Shown: positions 23,951 to 33,034 of the stretch, piece by piece
Layout of the letters: each line of letters opens with the position of its first letter
How positions within the stretch are numbered: position 1 is the stretch's first letter
Source of the DNA: Hirsutella rhossiliensis
Lineage: Eukaryota; Ascomycota; Sordariomycetes; Hypocreales; Ophiocordycipitaceae
Length of the DNA stretch: 64,000 bases
Assembly (NCBI RefSeq): GCF_020360975.1
Contig: NW_025408681.1
Span: 1,054,001 to 1,118,000, forward strand
Direction of reading: 5' to 3'
The notes under the pieces: generated by a model
What the model saw: the letters and a program-made list of their open reading frames with translations, nothing else
What the model was told of the DNA's origin: nothing
Database searches by the model: none
Translations under genes and position numbers: made by a program

Positions 23951-24592
23951 TCACACGGTTCCATGAGGCTTCCCATTGTCTTTATTCTCCTTCTTAAAGT
24001 TCCGGATTTGATCCTCCAGAAATTCAAAAGCCTCTTCTCTCGCGACTCCCTCGTCAGGCTGGCGGTCGTCGTAGTACGGTGAGGGTTCACTGATTCCGGT
24101 CTGTGCTGCCGCCGCGAACGAAACGAAGTCCCAATCCGAGTGCAGAGTCTGGAATTGCTTCCAGTGAACATGGAACATGCGTTCAAAGGTAGCCATGTCT
24201 GGAAACTTTCTCGGATCGAGAAGAAACATGTCATGAATTGTGTCTCGGGCGGTAGCATCAAAGCCAGACGCGTACGGGACAGATTCTTTGATGAGTTTCA
24301 GCGTCTCTCGCGCCGACGTTCTCTCTGTCCAGCCATTTTGATAAATCGACGTCTTGAGCTCCTTGGAGATAGTGAAGAGAAGGAGTCGAATGACCCTCCT
24401 TTCGCGACGTCTCCATTTCTTGACGGCAGTCCGCCCACACAGGTCCCGAGCTGGCCCCTCTAAGTGGCGAGCGATTCCTAAAGCGCCAAGGCCTGCTAGA
24501 ATACCGGCGTACTAGGCCTGGTAGTCGTAGAGGTTGGCCAGCTTGTCGATGGAGGAAATCGTCCAGGCGTCATCTTCTGTATCCCGCGCCAT
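23951..24592 (-). pseudogene. Gag-like open frame broken by one in-frame TAG
   Basis: Reading down from an ATG at 24592, the frame stays open to the stop at 23951 except for a single TAG at 24512..24514 (codon 27). Both sides look like one protein: an N-terminal KLANLYDYQA, then a stretch rich in Arg and aliphatic residues (KKWRRRERRVIRLLLFTISK), a TSARETLKLIKE segment and an acidic tail. This pattern is reminiscent of the Gag/UBN2 region of Ty1/copia elements, where an aromatic residue is expected at the stop position. That resemblance is weak and was judged by eye. No pol region is found alongside. It may be a solo Gag-derived gene or a fragment of an element. Confidence 0.45.
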
Positions 24593-25338
24593 GTTGGCCT
24601 TTGGACAAGTCAGGCAGGAATAGCCGCTTAGAACTCCGGAGCCTGGTGTTGCTACGCGGGTGGTTTGTTGGTTGCTGGGAAAGGGTCAGTTTGTTTTCGA
24701 AACAGAGCCAAAGGCGCGGGACTCGGTGGACGTACCTTTCGCGGGCGGTGCTCGGAGCATCCCGCTGCGCAACTGCCGCGGATCGAAAGTTGAGCCGATT
24801 TTGGAGTCACGGTTCTTGGTTTTGGCCTCGCTGAGCGGGAGGCGTGTGGTGATGTGGGTGAGTGAAGCCAGCTGCTCCCAAACGAAAGAGGCGAGCCTCG
24901 AAATGGCGTGCCCCAGCGGGCCGGCAGCTGGGCAACGGGTGACCAAGTACTTTATCTTACGTACATACACCTACAGCAGATAGCTTATCTTCTGGTTATT
25001 TCGATGATAGTTGTACGATGAAGGCATTATGGCGTGCATAATAACTGAGTGTAGCTCGGGGGCAACAAGTTCATGTTAGCAAGCAAAGGAACAAACTGTA
25101 TCTATATAGCGTCTACAAGAGCCTTTCAATTTTGCCTGGCCGAGCAACGTTTCCTGTTTAAGGCTGGTACAGGCGACTTTATGTGCCAAAGTGCTAAAAG
25201 TGTACACTGTAGATGTACGTTAGAACTCTGGTCCTACGGTCTGCCTAACGAGGCTGCAGCTTAGGGAGCGTCTTCGACGTCAAGGCAGTGCGTGCTAGAG
25301 ACGGATGGGACTGAGCATAAAGTCGATTTTGGGAGCGA
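24593..25338. other. Intergenic, accessory stretch
   Basis: No gene recognised. The sequence becomes more AT-rich after about 24950. Confidence 0.4.
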
Positions 25339-25634
25339 ATGCTACATAATATGAGTCATGAAGCCGTGGCTTCTTCAGGCTCCGACCACCAGAGTTACTT
25401 GCTCACCTTGCACGCTCTTTGCTTTACCTTCATTGAACGTCAAGGTAAGATTTCTGGTGTCAACCTTGTCCAGGCAAAATTGTCGCTGTCGCCTGATGGG
25501 CCTGCCGCGGTGATTGCAAACGCGACCGCCTGGATAGAATCATATAAAGATACCGCGTCCCCCGAGAATATGGCCAATAAGCAGAACTATCGGGCACATG
25601 TCGAGGCGCATATCGACAAATGGGCAACTAAAAG

Positions 25635-25701
25635 AGGCCCAAGTTATCTATCCACCCACTTTCATTAACTGTACACCCAAAAAGTGGATTAACTGTGGCT
25701 G
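25635..25701 (+). repeat. MULE left terminal inverted repeat
   Basis: It pairs with the reverse complement of 28185..28249 with a few substitutions and short gaps. It also supplies the stop codon that now ends the left part of the host gene (25666..25668). Confidence 0.85.
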
Positions 25702-25858
25702 ACGGCCGAAGAGGGCCGATACCGCCAATTTGTATGCACACATTCTCTACGATAAGTAGAGCCAGGTAGTAACAGTTCTCCTTCAACGATAAGGCACCCA
25801 AAATTGAAGCTATTCGTACTGCGCTTTCTATGCTGATGAGACTATTCTTTGGTGTTTA

Positions 25859-28017
25859 CAACAGGCCTCCTTCTTCGAGTGCACTACGTGCCTGATCCGC
25901 TTCATCTAACTGTGATTCCAATTGATCCCATACATCCTCAAGGGCGGCATCGTCCGTGAGGCCGGCGACGAAGATGCAGTCTTGGGTCTCCCGCCGTACC
26001 GGCTGATCGTCATCATCAGAGACTGGCGTTTGACGCCCGGCTTGTTGATACGCCCGTTGCATCCGTGTGCCTGCCTCGTACGTATCGCCGTTTTCCTCGA
26101 TGTGCCGCAGCCCTCGTTCCGTTGAAGTCATCGCGGCCGTTACCGTACCCGTCATCGCCGCTGGTGCCGTTGAGGAGGAGGCAGTCGTATAGCCTCAGCC
26201 CGCTCATGCCGTTCAGCGATCTCGTGATGTGACGGATCCCGCCGCGTTGATCTTGACCGCCGTGACTCTTCGAGGTTGAGTGAGCCCTTGGGGCGGCCCT
26301 TAGCCCTGATAACTTGTGGCTCGTATGGTGCCCGAGTAGGGCTTGTGCCCTGAGCGCTTGTATCGATCGGAATATACCAAAATGGGTCGAAGTCGTCGAG
26401 TGTAAGGGAGGTATTGGTGTTGATAGACTCGAAGATTCGATGGCAGCACGGTAGCCCTCGACTAGTAGCCCAATTACAAGGACATTGACCTGGCGGCGGT
26501 TTGGCCCGTTGACTTCGGGGTCTAGAGGATCTTGCGATGCTCATCTATTAGTAGCTTTAACGCATATGACGATACTCGCTCGCGGATCGGCATATACGGC
26601 GCCTGTAGGAGAACGTTGATATCTTGTGGAGGTTTCGATTCTCTATCGCTGTGATCTGAGCAGCCTGATGGCCCCAGAAGCGTTCGAATCGTTGGAAAAC
26701 GGTCGTCAAATCGCCCGTACAGGACCAAAGGAACTTCTTCATATGAGAGTGAAGTCCCTCGACGATCGAGGTCGTTGTACGCCCGAAGTGGCGATATTGA
26801 TTAACGAAACAAGATACAAACTTCTCCTTCCAAGGCGTTAGCCACGTATTGCAACAGTATTGTATAGCTGCAAGCGGGTGGCGGCCTGGTGTCTCAAATT
26901 GGCGTAAACGTTCGTTGAAGCTATTCACATCTTGTGACTTGACGATCTCGTTCCACTCTTGTAGAAACGCTTGGAATGCCGGGGCCCGTACGACTCGATT
27001 GCCGATTTTTGATGCCTTAGGGAAAATTGCTTGCATTTCGCAACGACATTCTGGTTAATATGCCACGTGCACAGAAGGTTAGTACTGTTTTGAAGCTCGC
27101 GAAAGCTATCTAACGCCTTAAGCAACGCAGTATCTCGGTCCGTGACAGTGACCCTTGAAATGGGATCGACTCCTTCTCGCAAAGGACTAGCAGCAACGAG
27201 ATAGCCCAATAGTAATGGGACTCGGTCTCGCCGTTCAAGAAGATAGAGGCAATAGAGAACGTTTTGTTATCTCGAGTGGCCGCGCAGATATTCAATAACG
27301 GCATATTGAATCGGTTCGTCTTGTAGGTACAGTCGAGGACGAGGACATCGTGATGCTGACGCCATCGATGGAAGGTAGCACGAGGCGCGAGAAATAGCCC
27401 AGTTAGCCGGCCCTGGGGATCACGACTATCTCGATGAAAGAAGTCGGACTTATCTAGCCGGTCGTAGAGAAACTGAAGAGGCGTACGGCCAGCTAGTTCT
27501 TCCTGACGGTGCCTAGCCAAGGCGTTACTCACGTCTTGAGCCGTGATACCGGCTAAACGAGGATCGTCGTGAACCAGGTCACGAAGCTCGCCAGCAATAT
27601 CGGTCGGCCGGGTATTGTTATTAAACTTCCGGATAATGTCGTCGCGATACTTCTGGATAACAAGCGCCCGGTACTTCGGAAAGACCATCGGGTCATCAAC
27701 AAGGCGATGATTGTGAACATCGTGAAGATAAGAGATAGTCCAGTAACCGCGTTTTTCCTTCAACGAGAGGCGAAATTCACAGTCTGTTTTCTGGGTTGCT
27801 GTATTGAGGCGACGACGAGAGATATGAGCAGCTTTATCCTTCCGATTTTCGTAGGGGCCGGCCTTGATACAACGAACAAGTGCAGACTTGCGTTGGCCAG
27901 CGTTATCCCGCTTCGATGTTCGAATGTGTAGGCGTAGCCCTCAGCCTCAGCAACGGTATCGGCGGCTTCCATCGCGGCCTGGAAGGTCGGGAATAGTGTC
28001 TTCGTAAGCGACTCCAT
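25859..28017 (-). pseudogene. MULE/FAR1-type transposase, frameshifted
   Basis: Starting at 28017 (MESLTKTLFPTFQAAMEA), conserved segments follow in order but in changing frames. They are a FAR1-like zinc-binding start with RTSKRDNAGQRKSALVRC and DCEFRLSLKEKRGYW; the MULE transposase core DVLVLDCTYKTNRFNMPLL and IFLNGETESHYYW; VTVTDRDTALLKAL and CTWHINQNV; TTTSIVEGLHSHMKKFL; and a C-terminal zinc-knuckle-like CPCNWATSRGLPCCH. Frame changes are needed near 27940, 27195, 27030, 26680 and 26530 at least. No single frame spans the domain, so the product is almost certainly inactive. Few stops of the RIP type are seen; decay is mainly by small insertions and deletions. Confidence 0.85.
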
Positions 28018-28184
28018 GATTCGGGCTCGTAAGGGCAGAAAACGCGGTGCGAATAGCTTCAGTTTTGATGGTATTGCTGATAGTTACGGTTACAGGATGT
28101 TGTTACGCAAGCATCACGAACTGGCCAGCTGGCCGGCCGGGAATGGGCGCACCAAAATTAGCGGCATCGGCACTGCGCCTGACC

Positions 28185-28249
28185 CAGCCACAGTTGATCC
28201 ACTTTTTGGTGTACAGTTAATAAAAGGAGGTGTATAGATAATTGGGCCC
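28185..28249 (-). repeat. MULE right terminal inverted repeat
   Basis: Reverse-complement partner of the left arm. The inner 40 bp are the best conserved part. Confidence 0.85.
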
Positions 28250-29439
28250 CTAAAAGATTGCCTGACCCGATTGATGGCCAGGATCTGGGCGCTATGAAAC
28301 GGCTGAAGCGCCTCTATAAGCAGCTCAGGAGATATATCAACGACTACATATCCAAGGCGACAAGCCCGCACCTTCGTCGTGCGTACATCCATCTGCCCTT
28401 GTGGTCCCACCCAGACCTAGGCAAGGCCCTCTCGGTGCCCTCACGACGTTTGAGCAGTGTTCGCCAACTGGACATGGAGGTCTTGTCAGCGACAGAGAAG
28501 CACCGCTTGCTCGAGGCGTTTTTACGACTTGAACTCGACTCGAGACTGTTCTCAGCGCAGACTTTATTGGGTCAGCTGGACAACAGAAGGGCGACGAAAA
28601 CCTGGTGCGGGTGTACCTGTGTCTTGTGCTCGTGGTCTTGGGGGTACCTAAACGGCCTCGAGGGCACCACTCCATCGCCTTGGGAGACGGAGAGCATCCG
28701 CTGTGTCGTTGACTATGTCGGTTGCCTTGACGGCGCGCTTCAAGCCCATTCTCAATCCCGGGACGGGCTTCCTATGAATGACGTCTTTTGCGGTGCCCGA
28801 TACAACGACAGTTTCGTGGCAAATGAAAACTGCTTGTTCGTCTTCAATGACATCCTCCATGACACTCTAAGCCTTGGCGGATTCGACCAGCTCGACAGCC
28901 TGCTCACCTCGGACAGAGATGCAGTGCGCTACCTCTTCCATAAGTATGAGGCTGACGGCCACGTACTACGAGACATGCAGTTTCGTTGTAGGTGCACGGA
29001 CGACATGATTACCTGCCACTTCCTCGACATGGAAATGGACCAGTATCGGATAGAGGATGGCATACCCGACGGGCCCGGCGCCTGGGCCCTGCTGAGCATG
29101 GTGAACCCTTGCTGTCATGTCGAGTCGAGGTATTACACTGGGCGACATTTACTCCAGCTGGACTCGGAAATTGCTGGCACCTACCGACAGATGACAACGA
29201 CAGGTTGTGGCCGAAACCGTGCGTGTTTCCATCCATCCTCGAGGTTGCGCGAACCTGCCGCCGCGCAGGGGAGGGGGAAAGGTGAAACGGGTCTTTCCCG
29301 TGTTCAGGCAATCACCAAGATGGTAGTTTTGGGCAGAAGGTGTCCTCGGCTTTGTACTATTTGCACCAACCAGCTGAGCGTGCCAGACGGACGTTTTTGG
29401 AGAATTCTTAATTTCGAGCATTTTACAAAGTGCCTTTGA

Positions 29440-29908
29440 AAAGTGCCTTTATCGAGATGTCCGCTCACGGCTTTCCAAACGTCTCTGTTGAGGGTGTCTA
29501 TGTGCGACGACTCTGACTCGCCGAAGTTGAACGCGCAGACCGGCTTATCACTCCCAGCGTTGGGGATCGCCTCTAGTATTTCTTGAACAAACTTTTCCTG
29601 CACAGCATACACGGTACCTTTACCTCCTTTATACCGTGGTGCCCGTAAGCCGCGTACTGCAAACACTTGGTCGACAACTTTGGCCGTAGCGATGTATAAG
29701 AACAGGGGGGACCACGAGGCGCGACCAAGTCTTTGGCCTCTTGGCCCTCGTCCTTGACGCTCAAGGCCAGTCTTAAGCAGCACGACGGTGAACACTGAAG
29801 ATATGGTCGGCAGCCACGTAGACCTATTCACCGGCCGGCTTTTGGAAAAACCTGGCTATTATCGTCCATCACAACACGACACGCCTCCTCCGACATTGAG
29901 GTCCGGGC
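29440..29908. other. Intergenic between the split gene and the dehydratase gene
   Basis: A minus-strand frame (29304..29831) overlaps the end of the split gene and has some protein-like stretches (KFVQEILEAIPNAGSDKPV), but no family was recognised and it is not called as a gene. Confidence 0.35.
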
Positions 29909-31331
29909 CTAGACCTTTGGGCCCTCGAGAATGGGCTTGGCCTCTTCGCTCCTCCACCAGCTCACTCCCTCCTCGCCCGGAAATTCATACCTGTCCATGC
30001 TCTCGGGCTTCATCTCAACACTGTAGCCCGGCTCCAGTGGAGTCTGATAATAGCCGTCCTTGATGGCGGACGGGTGCAGAAAGTGCTCGTGAAGGTGGTC
30101 GACATACTCGAGTACGGAGCGCTTGCCGCTGACGACAACGTAGTCAATGGTGCTGAGGTGCTGCGTGTACTCTGGCAGGCCTACACCACCCGAGTGCGGA
30201 ACGACAGGGACGCCGTACTTGGCAGCCATGAGCAAGACAGCTAGAACTTCGTTGACGCCCCCCAGTCTGCAGGCATCGATTTGGCACACATCGATGGCGC
30301 CCATCTGGAGAAGCTGCTTAAAAATGACGCGGTTCTGGCACATCTCGCCGGTGGCAACACCGACGCCCAGCGGCTTGAGGGCATCGCGAACCGTCTTGTG
30401 GCCCACAATGTCATCAGGCGACGTGGGTTCTTCGATGAACCACGGCTTGAAGTCGCTCAGATACCGCATGTGCTCGACGGCCTCGGGAACAGACCAGACC
30501 TGGTTGGCGTCGATCATGAGCACGTTTCCCCGGTCGTAGCCTATGACGTCGCGCGCAATGGAGAGCCGTCGGCGGTCTTCATCCAGACTGCCGCCAACCT
30601 TGAGCTTGAAGTGCTTGTACCCTTGGTCCAGGGCCTCGCGCAAGAGGTGCCTCAGCTTGTCCTCGCCGTAGCCCAGCCAGCCAGCGCTTGTGGTGTAGGC
30701 AGGGACAGCTAGGTTTTCCAGAGCGTCCCGCAAACGGGCCGTTTTGCCGTGCTCGCGAGCGCGGAGCATGGCCAGGGCCTCGTCCCGGGTGATGGCATCG
30801 GTGATGTATCGAAAATCGATGCAGTCGACGAGCTGCTCGGGGGTCATGTCGGCGACGACGCGCCACACGGGCTTGCCCAGGACCTTGGCCCAGAGGTCCC
30901 AAAGGGCGTTGACGACGGCGCCGAGGGCGAGGTGGATGACGCCCTTCTCGGGGCCGATCCAGCGCAGCTGGCTGTCGGAAACCAGGAAGCGCCAGGTCTG
31001 GCCCCAGTTTGCGACGAGCGAGGAGAGGGTCCTGCCGCGGACGCGCTCGGCGACGTGGTTGATGGCAGCGCAAACAAGGTCGTTGCCGCGGCCAATGGTA
31101 AAGGTCTGCTCCTCGGGCGGCCATCCGTTTCAGCGCAACCGCCTCTCGCTAGCACCCGGCACGGGGACGCACCATGCCGTGGCCCGAATGCTGCGCGTCG
31201 GTCTCGAGGACGCAGTAGGCGGCCGAGTAGTCGCCGGCCGCGTTCATGGCGTCCGAGCCCGTTCGGTCGAGCGACGTCGGGAAGCGTACATCGCGCGACG
31301 TGAAGCCGGTGACGGTGATTTCGCCGGGCAT
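29909..31331 (-). CDS. L-fuconate dehydratase-like enolase superfamily enzyme
   Basis: A 451-residue protein with exon 1 31173..31331 and exon 2 29909..31105, joined at a codon boundary. It aligns well by eye with eukaryotic ENOSF1 and bacterial L-fuconate dehydratase, which remove water from L-fuconate to give 2-keto-3-deoxy-L-fuconate. Visible active-site blocks are FKLKVGG (catalytic Lys), VLMIDANQVW, WFIEEPTSPDD and GVATGEMCQNR (metal-binding acids), and VPHSGGVGLPEY (catalytic His). The N-terminal capping domain has GDYSAAYCVLETD and GHGMTFTIGRGND, split by the intron. The protein looks intact. No other fucose-pathway gene is adjacent, so the in vivo sugar acid is uncertain; related sugar-acid dehydratases share this fold. 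Confidence 0.88.
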
Positions 31332-33034
31332 GTTGGCCTGGGTGGCTGCGGCAAGACGTGTCGTGTCTTTTGTTTGAGGGATTTCTCGACGCCGAGCTCC
31401 TCGACTCTATTCGGATCGCGGGGTCGAAAATGGCATAGACAATAAGTTACGCGGCGGGGCCAAGAGGGGCGGGTAAAAATGCTCTTCGCCATGCAAATAA
31501 CTAACCCCGTCTTGGCTAACCTTATTATTAGGGAGCTACCGGTAATTATTGTCACACGACTGGCACGACAATACGGATACGGGGATACGGATAGCAGGAG
31601 ATATAACAAGCACTATTAATACCACTCCTACTCGGGGGTTCCCTCATTTTGGCCAAGTGGTATTCAATGTGACAGCTTTCACCCTCGCCTTGATGAGGAT
31701 GATGATGACTTGGTACATACAGGCCCTTGCGTGGTGGCCGTCCAAGAAGCCAAAGCCAAACAGGTGCGGAATGCGGACGTTGTAGCACTTGTGCTGCATC
31801 CACAGGCCGTGGTAGAGTTCTTTTCCTGCGGGGACGTAATCCAGCTGATGCATGACATTGGATTCTTGCTTGGACGCCGATTTACAATACGTGATTGGAT
31901 GCCGTCCGAGTAACTGCAAGGAAGAGTGAAGTCGGGCGGGATGAATCATGAAACATCTCGAAAGGCATGGTTCGTGCGCTACACTAATAGAACACACCCC
32001 TGCCCGGTCCCGGGCACAGCCCTGTCCTGGGCAGGGATTGTCAGGACTCGGTTGCTTGTGCGGATCTCCTTACGTGAGTAGGTAATTACAGTAGACGCGA
32101 CTGCATCCACTTGGACGGCAGCACAACACACATACCGGTAGGTAGTTACTCTGGGCTTCAGAGCCTATACAGTACCTACCTTAATTACCTATCGCCTGGT
32201 GGGAGATGGAACTTACAACCCCCGCAGATGATCCGGTTTATCTCCCGCTGGTCCTCTACCCTGTCTGCGGGCACGAGATCCGCAAACAGGCCGACCTCGA
32301 CAACCAGAATAACTGGTAATGCCACGAAACTCCCGTCTGCGCGTGGTGGGTTGCAGATCCAGTGGGGAAGCCAATTCGCGATGCCGGTCGGGGCCTTGGC
32401 TAGTCTTCGCCATCGGGTCGGTCTGCAGGCCTTTGTCCATGGATTTACATCGCTATAGCAGCGCGGGCAGGGCAAGGCCATCATTGGTAGGCCGGCTATT
32501 CACTGACCGGACCGCTGTGTCACGAAGCATGCAAGCACAATGCCTCGATAATAATAACGCCGCGCCTGGAATTGGAATTATATTAGGCGGTTTACGGCAG
32601 AATTCGACAGCGTAGGGGTCCAACGAAAGTGGATTCCAAACTTTCCGCAACGAAGACCGACTTATCATAGGCCTCCATGGCTCTTAGAGTGGAATATGGT
32701 GCCAGCCCCCCCGCCCCCTTTCCTCTCTTAATTTTTCACTCGCCCTTTGCTTCGAGGCCTGCGGTATAAACTGCGCCCTTTCCTTTTTCCCTGGCTCGCT
32801 GTTTATCCCCTCGTTATACCTTCTGTTCGAGCCTCGAATTGGGCAACCGCGTTTCCTCAATCGCCTTGTTGCTTTGTTACCTTGCTTGCTCTGGTATAAA
32901 AGTCTTGCAAAGACTATAGTATCAGAGGCCCTTCGTTAGCCGTCGTTCCGAGTCCTTCGTTCTTAAAATTCAGAGATAGTAGAGCTTGTCAACTCGTGGA
33001 CGGGAGACTCCAAACACCTTTCTCTACGCCCAGC
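31332..33034. other. Intergenic: divergent region with sulfatase-family promoter
   Basis: 1.7 kb, partly AT-rich, with no supported gene. Repeated GGATACGG units occur near 31572-31590, GGTAATTAC/AATTACC motifs near 32075 and 32183, and pyrimidine-rich runs at 32710-32830. Confidence 0.5.
32895..32902 (+). promoter_or_regulatory. TATA box
   Basis: TATAAAAG lies 140 bp upstream of the ATG at 33035, within a C/T-rich promoter-like stretch. A second, weaker TATAAA-type site is near 32764. Its placement fits the core promoter of the downstream gene. Confidence 0.55.

Larger units (their letters stand above)
25635..28249. mobile_element. MULE (Mutator-like) DNA transposon, decayed
   Basis: A 2.6-kb element with terminal inverted repeats of about 65-67 bp (25635..25701 and 28185..28249). 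Both arms read, from outside inwards, GGCCCAA, then TTATCTAT, then ATTAACTGTACACC and an AAAAAGTGGAT block, ending CAACTGTGGCTG or TAACTGTGGCTG. The flanks carry the direct repeat CTAAAAG (25628..25634 and 28250..28256), or TAAAA if the outermost base pair belongs to the repeat arm. MULEs usually make 8-11 bp duplications, so this one may have lost matches. It holds a broken MULE transposase on the minus strand. Confidence 0.85.
25339..29439 (+). pseudogene. Unknown gene split by a transposon insertion
   Basis: The left part (25339..25634) encodes about 98 residues ending HIDKWATK. The right part (28251..29439) continues as LPDPIDGQDLGAMKRLKRLY and runs a further 390 or so residues. The two are separated by a MULE-type element flanked by the short direct repeat CTAAAAG. 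Removing the element and one repeat copy gives an uninterrupted reading frame across the join. In the right part a Cys-rich patch (CGCTCVLCSWSWG) and FHKYEADGHVLRDMQFRCRC are visible, but no family was recognised. The last 80 residues look less protein-like, so the true end or a further splice site may lie near 29200. As it stands the gene cannot make the full protein unless the element is lost. Confidence 0.6.

Noticed and set aside
29304..29831. 175-residue minus-strand open frame
   Set aside because: It has some protein-like stretches but overlaps the end of the split gene and matches no family that could be recognised.
32996..33034. Upstream extension of the sulfatase-family frame
   Set aside because: It begins with GTG, not ATG, and the added residues show no conservation or signal feature.
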